The position numbers and the translations under genes are program-made. Below are positions 34,889-46,067 of a stretch of 64,000 nt of DNA, one piece after another (the stretch's first letter is position 1; every line of letters begins with the position of its first letter). Below the pieces are notes generated by a model. The model saw only the letters and a list, made by a program, of their open reading frames with translations, had not been told where the DNA came from and did not search any database. Origin of the DNA: Hortaea werneckii (Eukaryota; Ascomycota; Dothideomycetes; Mycosphaerellales; Teratosphaeriaceae); contig JBAOKB010000105.1 in assembly GCA_037044905.1 (NCBI GenBank), positions 648,865 through 712,864 on the forward strand, in the 5' to 3' direction.

Positions 34889-36018
34889 ATGAGCGGCGGC
34901 TGGAATACTATCGAATCAGGTATGTTCGCAATGCCTTTCATGAGCTTTGATGTATTGGGAGCAGCACTAACGACATAGATTGAACAGACGCCGTCCGTTC
35001 GCCATCCCGTTCCAAATCGCATTCAATAACGACATCATCCACTGACTTGCATTCAAAATAGGGCGTCTTCACTTACCTCATTGAATCGCTCGGCGTCAAG
35101 AATGTCCAATTCGAAGAGCTCATCTCCCTCGACCCCGAATCCCTCCAGCAACTCAACCCCATCGGCGTCATCTTCCTCTTCAAATACCCCACCGGCGAGA
35201 AGTCATCCCGTGACAAACCCCTCGACGGCGACTTCGACTACTCCGTCCTCTCCGACCAGCCCACCGACCCCGACGCAGAACCCGTGTGGTTCGCCGCCCA
35301 AACCATCCAAAACGCCTGCGGGACACAAGCCCTGCTGTCCGTCCTGCTAAACAAAGATGGAGCCGAAGACGGCAAGGTCGACATCGGCCCCAACCTCAAA
35401 GACTTCAAGGACTTCACCTCCGCCTTCCCCTCCGACCTGCGCGGCGAAGCCCTGAGCAACTCGGACCTCATCCGCGACGTCCACAACTCCTTCGCCCGCT
35501 CCTCGCCCTTCGTCAGCGACGAGTCCCGCCTGGCCACCGACGACGACGACGTCTACCACTTCATCGCCTACACCAGCATCAACGCGACGCTCTACGAGCT
35601 CGACGGCCTACAACCGGCCCCGATCCGCCACGGTGACCCCGGCGCCTGTCCCCCCGAAATCTTCTCCGATGCCGTCGTCCCCGTCCTGCAGCGCAGAATC
35701 GCCCGCTATCCTCCCACGGAAATCCGGTTTAATTTGCTTGCCATGTGCAAGGATCTCCGGATCCAAGCGAAGGAGATCGGGGATCAGGAGATGCTGGCCC
35801 GCGAGGAGCAGAAGAGGCGGGAGTGGCGGTGGGAGAATGCGCTGCGGCGACATAATTTTGTCGGGTTGGTTGGGGAGGTGATGAAGGGCGTTACGGCGCA
35901 GAAGATCAAGGAGGGGAGTTATGAGAGGTGGGTCGAGGAGGCGAAGGCTTCGACGAGGAAGAGGGTGGAGGATCGGCAGAAGAGGGGACAGCAGGGGGAT
36001 GAGATGGATGTTTCTTGA
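34889..36018 (+). CDS. UCH37/UCHL5-type ubiquitin C-terminal hydrolase, with a 5-nt microexon
   Basis: Cysteine deubiquitinase of the peptidase C12 family, often proteasome-bound. Exons are 34889-34919, 34988-34992 (five bases, ACGCC) and 35062-36018. Introns are 68 and 69 nt. The microexon completes the Asp-Ala in MSGGWNTIESDAGVFTYLIESL, the typical N-terminus; without it the frame fails. The catalytic Gln/Cys region is AAQTIQNACGTQALLS, and the His lies in DDDDVYHFIAY, with the Asp in ELDGLQPAPIRHG. The C-terminal UCH37-like extension (KIKEGSYERWVEEAKASTRKR, KRGQQGDEMDVS) is present. The product is 330 residues, with no frame problem. The second intron has a weak GTCCGT donor, but both acceptors are normal. 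Confidence 0.9.
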
Positions 36019-37599
36019 GGGGTTGGAAATGGTATACATGGTTTGTGTTCGGATGGTGGACGGGAAGGCTTTCTCACAGGCCTGGCTAGTACCTTTGTTG
36101 AGCTAGCGATGGCAGAAGGAGATGTTTTCACTTGTAAGATATAGAAATAATGGAGAGGAATGTGAGAGCTATGTTTCTCAATTTGACGGATGTTCAGACA
36201 ACACTCATGCGACAGGAAATATGGTCATGAAACAGTGGCCATTACAGAACCGAAGGGAATGCACAGCTTGGTTGATGTCCACTCAGCATTTGTTGCCCTT
36301 GTTGAACTCATAAGGAAGCGAGAATTTGACGTGTTGCGTGGGAACTGCTCTGCCATCTCTAGCCATACTCATCTATGACTTCCTAGGCCTGAGACCTCTC
36401 ATTGCAGGCATATCTGAAGATGCAAGACACCAAAAGGTTTTATGAACACGAGAGCTATCGCTTGTAACAGTCTCACGAGCAGTGACATTACAACAAGCGG
36501 ACGACACTTCCTGTTCGACTTGTCACATAAGAAACCCATCATCTACATGGAATTTCGACGCTTTTGGTTTCCACTCCGAACAAGATCTCTCATACATTAC
36601 TTATGCATCATTATCATCACTCTGTCCCCCAGATCTCCCAACCAAGCTCATATCTCCTTGCCACTAAATTGACCGATACCCATCCTCAAACATCGCCCTA
36701 ACGCCCCTTCCTCTCCGACTTGCTGCTTCCATGCATGTCCGTCCCAATCCAGAACGCCTCGGCAATGCCGCCTTGTCCGCGTTTGGAACTTCCACCTCAT
36801 CTTTCCAGACACCTTCTTATTACACAAAAGACACATCTGCACCGTCCTCCCACTTCTACTACTCCTTATCTCTCCACATGTGCGTACCCGATCTATTCTT
36901 CATCGCTTGGGGCCCTGCAGGAAGGGTTAACAAGATAGCCTGTGCGAACGAATCCCAGTTTCCCTGTAATTCCCACCCCTTTCTCCGTCGCACCCGCATG
37001 TCCGCCCTGCCCTGCCCCTACGTGATTTGACAGGTCCGTCGTACGGGCTCATGCAGGATATGGCGTCTGCATGTTACACCTCCGTTGGGTTACTGTGCTG
37101 CCTCCCAAGTACTAACCAGGTCGTCGGGCAGCCCGTTTTCGGTCTTGCTCGTATGTGGTACAGAAACGGCTCGCGCAGTGTGTGTGTCATTCCTGTCACT
37201 TTGAGGCGCTAGAAGGGCGGTGATAGATTGTTTGGAGATCTGAGCATGGCGCAGGTCCCCACGATGCTGAGAGAGGTTTTGGGCTTCTACTTGCCTTTTG
37301 AGAAGGAGAGTGCAGGAGGTGGAGGGTTTTGATCTGGATGAAACCGAGTTGGCGGTTCTGTAATGGGGATTTATCGGTAACAATGCCTTTGACATCTTGT
37401 TATGTGTGTGTGTGTGTGTGTGGCTTGACTGAGACATGAATGTATCACCTGCGAGGTTGGATTTTAGATCTTTTGACGCCTTGTTTTACTCTTCTTTGCT
37501 GCATCTTAGTGTTACTGGTGAAGTCTGTTCGTTTTTTGCAACAAGGCCATTGTCAGAAGTCTATCTATCTTCTCTCTTCTCTGCGGTCAAAATCGACGT
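36019..37599. other. Long intergenic region with a 5S-like fragment and a TG microsatellite
   Basis: About 1.6 kb without a supported protein gene. Bases 37103-37122 read, on the minus strand, GACCTGGTTAGTACTTGGGA, which resembles the internal part of 5S rRNA. About nine TG units lie near 37401-37420. The remainder is AT-rich. Confidence 0.5.
37103..37122 (-). ncRNA. 5S rRNA-like 20-base fragment (not a gene)
   Basis: The minus-strand sequence resembles the conserved GGTTAGTACTTGG loop region of fungal 5S rRNA. The sequence on either side does not continue the 5S fold, so this is at most a degraded or inserted fragment. It could also be coincidence. Confidence 0.25.
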
Positions 37600-38367
37600 T
37601 TGAAAACGGCGATGGATTGTCGACGGAGCCTGCGTGGCAAGCAGACGACAACAACGGTTAATACCATCCTTTCTTCTCTTGAGCATCATCCACCAATTTC
37701 CAAAATCGCTGCCGACCAGGAATCAAGCGTTTGCTGCCCGCAGAACTCAAACGAAAAGATCGTCGCCGAAGTCAATACCATGATCGATGGCGTGCTTCCC
37801 TTCTTTAGACCTTCAACTCGCTGCACAGAAGCCCTTAACGATGAGGAGGGTGTTATCGACAAACTCAGCAATCCTTGCAAAGCTCCTTCATCCTACGATG
37901 GCATTCCCAGCTCGCCTGCACAGGAACACCGAACCACCCATCACCCTGCCCTCCGCCAACCTGTAGCCCAGCAAAGTGCAACCACACCACCACCAAATAA
38001 ACCGCCACACCAGCAATCAGAACCACCCCACCCACCAAACCCCCACCCCCAACCCTCCTCACCAAAACCAAATCCCTCCTCGTCCGCCTCCTCGCCACCC
38101 GCCACGCCCAATGCGCATACTGCTGCGAACTGCGGCCCTCTACGCGAGGACTTCCCCCGATCCTGGCACGTGCCCAAACAATGCTGGAAACACCTCGTCC
38201 CGTCCTCCACCGCCCTTAACCCTACGACAGCAAGTAATCGAAGCCATTCGAATACCGATCATATCGGTCTCGCCTCGTTCCCGTGCCGGGCGTGTCTGGC
38301 TAGGGCGCTTGCGGCGCAGGTGCAGATCCGGAGGTTGTGTGCTGGGGATGATGGTGATGGTGGATGA
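37600..38367 (+). CDS. Uncertain Pro-rich hypothetical protein
   Basis: A 255-codon open frame with a Thr/Ser-rich N-terminus, a central Pro/His/Asn low-complexity tract (about residues 110-170), and a Cys-containing tail: ANCGPLREDFPRSWHVPKQCWKHL and FPCRACLARALAAQVQIRRLC. The tail looks more protein-like than the middle, but I recognise no family, and the middle tract can produce long frames by chance. The C-terminus may continue after an intron. No function is proposed. It may be a real lineage-specific gene or noise. Confidence 0.3.
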   Translation: MKTAMDCRRSLRGKQTTTTVNTILSSLEHHPPISKIAADQESSVCCPQNSNEKIVAEVNTMIDGVLPFFRPSTRCTEALNDEEGVIDKLSNPCKAPSSYDGIPSSPAQEHRTTHHPALRQPVAQQSATTPPPNKPPHQQSEPPHPPNPHPQPSSPKPNPSSSASSPPATPNAHTAANCGPLREDFPRSWHVPKQCWKHLVPSSTALNPTTASNRSHSNTDHIGLASFPCRACLARALAAQVQIRRLCAGDDGDGG

Positions 38368-38709
38368 AGGCGTTAGGGAGGGTGGGGTGTCCGGTTTGTA
38401 GGGCTGTGTGGTCCGATGGGACGTTGTTGAGGAATATGGAGACGAGGGATTTTAGGCGGTTGATGGATTTGAGGGCTGCGGCGAGGGTTACGGAGGCGGG
38501 GGTGGGGTATAGGGGGTTGATTGGGTAGGGAGTGGGAGTGGGAGATGGGACTGTGCAGGATGTCCTGTGGGCTTTACTGTCCTTGGTTGGAGTTTGGTGA
38601 GAGATGGGAGCCCTGAGGTTGCTTCTGATTTCAATATGTCTTCGTGTTTCCGGCTACGAGCCGTAGAGTGCATTGTTCGCGACTTGCATTGCAGGTAGAA
38701 ATGTTAAAG

Positions 38710-40348
38710 TTAACCTTCATGCGCTCTACCTTCGCTCTCCCTGCCATCCTTCAGCTTCTCTAACCGCTCTTGCCGGATACACCACAGAGACCAGAATACC
38801 GCGGTGACGCTGGAGATGAGTGTGATCCAGTAAGCGCTAGAATAGCACGCTCTCCCTTCTCTGCAGAGCCTTTCACCGCCACCCTGTCCATCGCCTTCGT
38901 AGTATGAATGCTGGTCTAGTATCTTGCCATATGCCAAGTTGAAAACGTTCCCGCTCACGACGGGAGCCATTGTCATAGCACCCCAATTGATACCCATTCC
39001 GCTGGGTCCAAATGCATCAGCGACCAGAGCCGGATAGACTCCAAATAGAGCGCCGTAAGCAAGACCGGTCAGTCCCGATAGCCAGAATAGCTGATTGGGA
39101 TTCTCAAGGGTTAACGCAACAACTTGCGCTAAGCAAAAGAGTGTCGCACTTGTGACGAGGGTCCAGAATCGGCTTGCTCGGTGGTGAATGAGCCAGTCTG
39201 AGCCGATTCCGCTGCCCAATCTTCCGAGGAATGAACAAAGGGAAAGGATGCTGACATGGACTAGTTGTCGCTGCTGGATGAAATCGTGGCTGGCTGTGTC
39301 ATCGAAGTGGTGCCATAGAGATCGCGCGTTGTTGCCGATGTTGTTGATCGTCATGAGTCCGACGCCGCAGAGTAGTCCAAGCATCACAAACAATTGCCAA
39401 AATTTGGGCGTTTTGAGGAGGCGGAAGCCGGTGATGTCTGGTTTGATAGGTGAGCTAGTATGTTCGTGAGGGTGCTTAGGGTCGTCGTCTAGGTCACCCG
39501 GGATGGAGGAGTGGGTTGGTGAATTCAAGGGTGAGGTTTCCTCCGCAGCTGCTCACATGGGAGTCAGAGGGTATGAAGCGAGCGGATTGATGGATGAATG
39601 GATTCTGCTTACTTCCTTCGCCATTTCCATCTTTACTGCTATGCCGGCTGTGCGTGCTTGTCCGCCGCATCCTGTTGCTGTCCTTTCTGGCGAGCGCGGG
39701 TCGCTCGTCTGTCGGCAAGGCTTCGTACGGCGAGTTTGGGCGTATGATCTGCAAGAAGAACATGCCGATGAAGATCATTCCTACAGTCCCGACGGCGAGT
39801 AACAGGAGGAGCCCAGAAGTATCGTTTGGAAAGAAGTAGCCGCTCATGGCCGTGTAAAAGAAGGCGCTGAGTCCGAATGCACTCAACGGAAAGGCCGTCG
39901 CTGTACCTCTATGATTGGGCCAGTTGCTGGCTGACACCTTCAATGCCGCACTGAAGGCGGTGCAGCTCCCAATGCCGCTCATCAGGGCAAAGAAGCAGAG
40001 ACTGGCCGTGCTATAGCCTTCCCCAGCGGCGACATACGCGCTACGCAATGGGAAATATCCGCAAGCTAGTGCCATCAGACCAGCGCAAACTCCCCATCTT
40101 GGACCTCGTGAGTCGATCAAGATGCCACCGGGAATGCCCATTGCATACATGCCTATGTTGCCAAAGTTCCCGATAAGGTTCGACTGAGTCGCTGACAGAT
40201 GCAAACGCTCGGCGAATTGTGGTGCCCATGCTGAATAGGCATAGTTCGTCCCGCTGCTTAAGGCAATGAGGGTTGCTGCGCAGACCGAGATGATGCGTAT
40301 CTTGCGGTGACTCTCTTCAGGGTTCATGTTGGCGTCTCGAAGGCCCAT
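38710..40348 (-). CDS. MFS transporter, Mch1/NFD4-like
   Basis: Major-facilitator membrane transporter, probably for small organic acids or similar. Two exons, 40348-39613 and 39548-38710, with a 64-nt intron (GTAAGC..AGCAG) that joins GNGEG to an AEETSPL linker. Exon 1 gives the first six helices, starting IISVCAATLIALSSGTNYAYSAWAPQFAERL and including GIPGGILIDSRGPR, the MFS A-type loop motif. Exon 2 begins with the cytosolic linker and the second bundle (TPKFWQLFVMLGLLCGVGLMTINNIGNNARSL, LGSGIGSDWL, GLAYGALFGVYPALVADAFG). The product is 524 residues, intact. The start at 40348 is preferred over the Met at 40327. Resemblance to the monocarboxylate-like Mch1 group is by blocks only; the substrate is unknown. 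Confidence 0.75.
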
Positions 40349-40932
40349 TGTGGATTGCAATGGCAGATCAGGAGTCTCGGGTCTAGCTCGCGATCGACTG
40401 CGTTGCGGGTTCTATCGCGAAAGGGGAATCGGTATCATCGAAACGGGCGCAACACGGGCAATGCGTACACGGGATCGTATGTTGCAAAACCGGAGCAGAT
40501 GGACTAGACAAACCCGCTGCCAGCAGCTCGGGATTAATGCGAATTGATTGTGTTGTTGCGATTAACGAAAGAGTAACGAGAGGATCAAGGGGAGGTGGTT
40601 GCAAAGTAATGGGACAAGAAAGATAAGGTCGAGAAGCAGGAGGTGTTGAGCCCAAGCATCACCGAACTGTATCCACACTGTATGCGACATCTGGGCGGAT
40701 GGATGTGCCTATCTCGGCCAGTGACCTGCCGACTACCGACCTCCCTGCAGCAGAAGCAGCCGCAATCGGCCCGGGGAGATAGACTGATGTAATGCCTGAG
40801 GCATCACAATACGCGTCCACCCTGCAGGTGGCCTCCATCGCGACAGCTTGTCCCCGACCAGCTTTACAGGGGATATACAACTTGTCGCTACGCACTTTCG
40901 ATACGCGACGATACGTACACGACTCGGCCACT
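40349..40932. promoter_or_regulatory. Divergent promoter region, MFS and Yip1-family genes
   Basis: A 584-bp gap between start codons of two genes that point away from each other. No other feature is recognised. Confidence 0.45.
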
Positions 40933-42048
40933 ATGGCAAACCGTCAAAACTACGACGTGGTGGTGGACGTGGACAATGAGGTATGCCTATTGCCCTGCCA
41001 ACACAATTGCGACACCCCTCAATGCACACATACTGAAGCCTAGCACAGGGTGACCTAGGCCACACGGATCTGAACGACGACCTCGAGTTCCATAATTCAA
41101 GTATGTCCTGCTTTATCACATGCCATATCCTCAATGCTAATGTTGTCTCGTCCAGCCTTCGATTCCAACCCATCCGCTCGCGGCGCCTCCAAAGTCCAAC
41201 CCGACCAATCCTCCTTTCTCCAACCTCCCTCCGGCTCCCGCGGCCAGCAATCAACTAGCAAGCGATACCTCTGGTCAATAGCCTTCTACCAGCAATTCTT
41301 CGACATCGATACCAACCAGCTCCTCCACCGTTGCAAATCCACACTCTACCCACGCCAGAACTTCCTCGATGTCCTCGAAGGTAACCCTGACCTGTATGGT
41401 CCTTTCTGGATTGCTACCACAGTGGTAGTAATTCTATTCCTCACTGGCACGATCAGCAGCTATCTCGCTAGTCAAGGGAAGGGTCACTTCGTATACGACT
41501 TTGGGCTGCTGTCCGGCGCCGCGGGTCTCATCTACGGCTACACGCTGTTTGTGCCCATGGGGCTGTGGGGCACGCTGAAATGGTTCGGTAGTGAGAGTGC
41601 GAACTTGATGGAATGCTGGGCCTTGTATGGGTACAGCAATCTCATTTGGATACCGGTGGCACTAGTCTCCTGGTCACCACTGAGTGCGCTCAACTACGCG
41701 TTTGTCGGCGTGGGGTTCGTCATGAGCGCTTTCTTCCTCTTCAGAAACTTGTAAGTTCGAGGAAACCGCAGTCGTTAAGGTTCGCCATGCTAATCAAGAT
41801 ACAGGTACCCTATCATCTCAGCAACCGACGCCAAGACCAGCCGTGTGTTGCTGGTGATTGTCGTGCTATTGCATGCTGGGCTTGCCATTGCCATCAAGAT
41901 TCTCTTCTTCGCGCACGGAAGCCCGGTGTCGGATAAGGCACCTGCGGATGGCGGAAAGCCTTCGGGCGGCGGTAGTTCGCCTGACCCGATGGGGGACCAT
42001 GACAAGAACAAAGGCGGAGATGCTATGGCTATGATGTTCAGAGCTTGA
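40933..42048 (+). CDS. Yip1-domain Golgi membrane protein (YIPF1/2-like)
   Basis: Multi-pass membrane protein of the Golgi/Rab-trafficking type. Four exons: 40933-40980, 41049-41100, 41156-41750 and 41805-42048, with introns of 68, 55 and 54 nt; the product is 312 residues. The cytosolic N-terminus is acidic (DVVVDVDNEGDLGHTDLNDDL) and Gly/Gln-rich. Then comes the segment FYQQFFDIDTNQLLHRC and PDLYGPFWIATTVVVILFLTGTISSYL, the first membrane helix with the family's DLYGPFWI signature. Further helices follow: FGLLSGAAGLIYGYTLFVP, CWALYGYSNLIWIPVALVSW, LNYAFVGVGFVMSAFFLFRN and LLVIVVLLHAGLAIAI. All splice borders are clean, and the frame is intact. Confidence 0.88.
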
Positions 42049-42746
42049 GTGCATCTGTCCAGTTTGTATCAATATTCTGCTGCGTTTCAGAGCGATCTGG
42101 TGTTGTGTGAAGGGGAACGCAGTCGCTACTTGAGCGACTCGCTTAGGTAGCTGTTTTGAGCCTCACGTCAATATTATGGTCATGTTGAACTGTATCACAA
42201 GCAGAAAGTCTGGTTGCGTGTAGCGAGGACTAAGCCAATGCCTCGAACAGAAGTACCTAGTATCCATGCTGTGTTTTTCAGCATATCGGCTCTGATATCG
42301 CACATGCACCGGCCTGTCAGCAGTCAGTCGAGCCAGCTGGGACGTCATCTCGGGCAAAGTTCCCATAGCCCCACCACTCGCGAAATTCAACTCCTCCATC
42401 AGCCAACATTACTTACCTGTCCCAAGCAAACACAGGTCACTTTGGCGGCCAACGTGATTTGCCTACTGTGCAGCGCAGCTAGAAAGCTGCGAAATCCGCC
42501 AGACTGCCTTTCCGCAGTAGTATGAAAGCGCGATCCTCATTTCTAAACCCCGAACCACCTCCCGACTACGCCGGAGGCGAAGAGAAACAGCCGCATCTCA
42601 CCAACAGCTGAAGATACTCCATCCTATTCAACTCGTACGAGACTGATAGTGACATCAAGGTCTTCTAAAATTCCCATCAAATCTAACCAAACACCATAAC
42701 ACAGGCCAGCCGGAAAGGTCATCCACCTGTTTATTAACTCATCAAG
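42049..42746. other. Intergenic, eIF5B promoter and Yip1-gene 3' end
   Basis: About 700 bp without a convincing gene. The last part should be the eIF5B promoter and leader. Confidence 0.55.
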
Positions 42747-45700
42747 ATGCCACCCAAGGGCAAGAAGGGCAAGAAGGGCGGCGATGACTGGGACGAGGGC
42801 CTTGGCGAGGTCGCCGACCCGATCGCCCAGGCAGAGGCTGATGCCAAAGCCGCCGATGCCGCCAACGACGCAGAGGAAGAAGAAGCCGGCGGCGGTGGCG
42901 GTCTGATGGCCGCGCTGAAGAAGAACAAAGAGAAGCGCCGCAAGAAGGGCAAGACTGTCGAAAACGACTTTGTCGAGGGCGAGGATGCCGGTGCGGGTAC
43001 CCCCAAGGCCGACGGGGAAGCAGATGGCATCGAGAACATCGACCTCAGCTCCAAAGCGCCTGCCGAAGCTACCATGGACGATGAAGATGATTTCGGTCCG
43101 CCGCAGAAGGGCAAGAAGGGTGGCAAGGGCGGTAAGCAGCAGCCAGCCAAGAAAGATGCCGATTCAGACAACGAAGAGGGCGGCGGCATGAAGACGAAGG
43201 CGCAAAAGGAGAAGGAGAAGAAGGAGCGTGAGAAACAGAGGAAGAAGGAGCAGGCAGCGGCCAAGAAGAAATCCACTCCCGCTCCTGCACCAAAGGCAGA
43301 GGAGCCGAAGGCTGCCGAGGCTGCTGCCCCTGCGGCCCCTATGCCTGAGCCGGCCGGCGGCAAGAAGAAGAAGCTGAACCCAGCGCTTGCTGCATTGCAA
43401 AAGCAGCAGGAAGAGCTTCGCCGTCAGCAGGAGGAAGAAGCTCGTCTGGCTGCTGAGGAGAAGCAGCGCAGCGAGGCCGAGAAGAAGGCGCTTGAGGAAG
43501 AAGACAGACAGCGCGAAGAAGCCAAGGCGGCTAAGAAAGCGAAGGAGAGAGCGAAGATTGAGGAGCAGAAGCGCGCCGGCACATACAAGACCGAGAAGCA
43601 GCGCCGTGAGGAGGCACAGCAGAAGCTGCGTCTGCAGCAAATGCTGGAAGCCGGCGGTGCTAAGGTTGCCGGTATGACCGGAGAGACGCAGGAGGATGCC
43701 GAAGACATGGCCAAGAAGAGCAAGAAGGACGACAGGAAGAAGAAGAACCCACGCAAGGAGGCAGAAGAGCGACGGGCACAGCAACAGAAGGAAGAGGAGG
43801 AGACGAGGAAGAAGATGGAGGAGATGAAGATCCAGGAACAGCAGCAGAAGGCTGCAGCCGAAGAGGCGGAGAAGGCCAAGAAGGACGCTGAAGCCAAGAA
43901 GGCCGAGGATGAGGACGAGGAGATGGACGATTGGGAGGCTATGATGGAGAAGGAGGAAGCCGATGTCAAGGACAGCTGGGATGCTGACAGCGAGAATGAG
44001 GGCGTTGTCTCCAAGACTACCGACAACGTCGACGGCAAGCCCGTACAGGCCGGCGCAGCAGGCAAGGGCGCCAAGGTTACCGAACCGAATGGCAAGCCTG
44101 CTAAGCTTGAGGAGAGCGACAGTGAAGATGACTCTGACAGCGACAGCGACTCGGAGGAAGAGAGCATGACTGTCGCCCAGCGCCAGGCCGCGGCGAAGAG
44201 GCAGCAAGCAGCTGACAAGCGTCAAGCGGAGAGGGAGGCCGCTCTTGCCGCCGCCAGCAAGGAGAATCTGCGCTCGCCAATCTGCTGTATTCTCGGTCAC
44301 GTCGATACCGGAAAGACGAAACTTCTTGACAAGGTCCGCCAGACGAATGTCCAGGAAGGTGAGGCTGGTGGTATTACGCAGCAGATTGGTGCCACTTACT
44401 TCCCTGTGGACGCCCTGCGCAAGAAGACCAATGTGGTGAACCAGGATGGCAGCTTCGAATTCAAGGTTCCCGGCCTTCTGGTCATTGACACCCCTGGTCA
44501 CGAGTCTTTCACCAACCTTCGATCTCGTGGTTCTTCGCTGTGTAACATTGCTATTCTGGTCGTCGATATCATGCACGGTCTCGAGCCTCAGACACTTGAG
44601 TCGATGCGATTGCTCAGGGACAGGAAGACGCCTTTCATTGTTGCTCTGAACAAGATTGATCGTCTCTACGGCTGGAAGCCCATTGCCAACAACGGTTTCC
44701 GTGAGTCGCTCGCCATGCAGAACAAGGGTGTGCAGAACGAATTCCGCGATCGTCTCGAGAGGACCAAGCTTCTCTTTGCCGAGCAGTCTTTCAACGCCGA
44801 GCTGTTCTATGAGAACAAGTCCATGGCTAAGTATGTCTCGCTTGTGCCGACCTCAGCTCATACGGGTGAAGGTATTCCTGACATGCTGAAGCTGCTGGTC
44901 ACGCTCACCCAAGAGAGGATGACGAAGCAGTTGATGTACCTGTCAGAGGTCGAGTGTACTGTGCTTGAAGTCAAGGTCATCGAGGGTCTGGGTACGACTA
45001 TTGATGTTGTTCTGAACAACGGTATTCTCAACGAAGGCGACACCATCGTGCTGTGCGGTACCGATGGACCAATCACGACCCAGATCAGAGCACTGCTTAC
45101 ACCGGCGGAGATGAAGGAACTGCGTGTCAAGTCTCAGTACGTTCACAACAAGACCGTCAAGGCTGCCCTTGGTGTGAAGATTACAGCCAACGGATTGGAC
45201 AACGCGATTGCTGGCTCACGTCTGCTTGTTGCAAAGAACCCGAACGATGAGGATGAGATTGAGGAGCTTGAGGAAGATGTCATGGGCGATCTTGAGAACT
45301 TGATGAGCAAGATCTCTCGGTCTGGCCGTGGTGTCACTGTGCAAGCGTCTACCCTTGGTTCCTTGGAAGCCCTTCTGGAGTTCTTGCGCCAGAGCAAGAT
45401 CCCCGTCAGCAACATCTCTATTGGTCCTGTGCACAAACGTGACGTTATCACGGCATCGACTATGCTGGAGAAGGCGAAGGAGTACGCGGTTATGCTGTGC
45501 TTCGATGTCAAGGTTGACAAGGACGCACAGGAGCTGGCTGAGCAAATGGGCGTCAAGATCTTCACGGCTGAGATTATTTACCATCTCTTCGACGAGTTCA
45601 CGAAGCATCTCAAGCAACTGCAGCTTCAGAAGAAGGAAGAGAGTAAGATGCTTGCTGTCTTCCCTTGCGTCCTACGTCCTGTGGCCGTCTTCAACAAGAA

Positions 45701-46067
45701 GGATCCTATTGTTGTCGGTGTGGACGTCGTTGATGGAAACCTTCGTCTCAACACTCCTATTGCCGCCGTCAAGCCTAACCCGGTCACGGGAGCTAAGGAA
45801 GTCATCGACCTTGGCCGTGTCGTCTCCATCGAGCGCGACCACAAGCAGATCCCGATCTGTAAGAAGGGCCAGCCGTCGGTGGCTGTCAAGATCGAGGGCA
45901 ACAACCAGCCCTTGTATGGAAGGCATCTGGAGGAGAAGGATACGCTGTACTCGCACGTGAGCCGAGCCAGTATCGATTGTCTGAAGGAGTTCTACCGTGA
46001 TGAGGTTGACAAGGATGAATGGGCGCTTATTGCCAAGCATCTCAAGGGATTGTTTGATGTGGCTTAA
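42747..46067 (+). CDS. FUN12: eIF5B (Fun12), translation initiation GTPase
   Basis: Ribosome-dependent GTPase that promotes 60S subunit joining. A single exon encodes 1,106 residues, typical. The first 500 residues are a Lys/Glu-rich, low-complexity region. The G domain carries G1 GHVDTGKTKLLD, G3 DTPGHESF and G4 NKIDR. Domain II follows (EVKVIEGLGTTIDVVLN), then the long-helix region (ASTLGSLEALLEFLRQSKIPVSNISIGPVHKRD) and the C-terminal domain ending in HLKGLFDVA. The frame is intact over 3.3 kb, in contrast to many genes to its left. Long opposite-strand frames here are artefacts of the repetitive Lys/Glu codons. Confidence 0.97.
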   Translation: MPPKGKKGKKGGDDWDEGLGEVADPIAQAEADAKAADAANDAEEEEAGGGGGLMAALKKNKEKRRKKGKTVENDFVEGEDAGAGTPKADGEADGIENIDLSSKAPAEATMDDEDDFGPPQKGKKGGKGGKQQPAKKDADSDNEEGGGMKTKAQKEKEKKEREKQRKKEQAAAKKKSTPAPAPKAEEPKAAEAAAPAAPMPEPAGGKKKKLNPALAALQKQQEELRRQQEEEARLAAEEKQRSEAEKKALEEEDRQREEAKAAKKAKERAKIEEQKRAGTYKTEKQRREEAQQKLRLQQMLEAGGAKVAGMTGETQEDAEDMAKKSKKDDRKKKNPRKEAEERRAQQQKEEEETRKKMEEMKIQEQQQKAAAEEAEKAKKDAEAKKAEDEDEEMDDWEAMMEKEEADVKDSWDADSENEGVVSKTTDNVDGKPVQAGAAGKGAKVTEPNGKPAKLEESDSEDDSDSDSDSEEESMTVAQRQAAAKRQQAADKRQAEREAALAAASKENLRSPICCILGHVDTGKTKLLDKVRQTNVQEGEAGGITQQIGATYFPVDALRKKTNVVNQDGSFEFKVPGLLVIDTPGHESFTNLRSRGSSLCNIAILVVDIMHGLEPQTLESMRLLRDRKTPFIVALNKIDRLYGWKPIANNGFRESLAMQNKGVQNEFRDRLERTKLLFAEQSFNAELFYENKSMAKYVSLVPTSAHTGEGIPDMLKLLVTLTQERMTKQLMYLSEVECTVLEVKVIEGLGTTIDVVLNNGILNEGDTIVLCGTDGPITTQIRALLTPAEMKELRVKSQYVHNKTVKAALGVKITANGLDNAIAGSRLLVAKNPNDEDEIEELEEDVMGDLENLMSKISRSGRGVTVQASTLGSLEALLEFLRQSKIPVSNISIGPVHKRDVITASTMLEKAKEYAVMLCFDVKVDKDAQELAEQMGVKIFTAEIIYHLFDEFTKHLKQLQLQKKEESKMLAVFPCVLRPVAVFNKKDPIVVGVDVVDGNLRLNTPIAAVKPNPVTGAKEVIDLGRVVSIERDHKQIPICKKGQPSVAVKIEGNNQPLYGRHLEEKDTLYSHVSRASIDCLKEFYRDEVDKDEWALIAKHLKGLFDVA

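Noticed and set aside
43164..44576. Long minus-strand frames over eIF5B (also 43424-44218)
   Set aside because: They mirror the Lys/Glu-rich codons of the eIF5B N-terminus, giving a Leu/Ser-rich nonsense protein; the plus-strand gene is certain.
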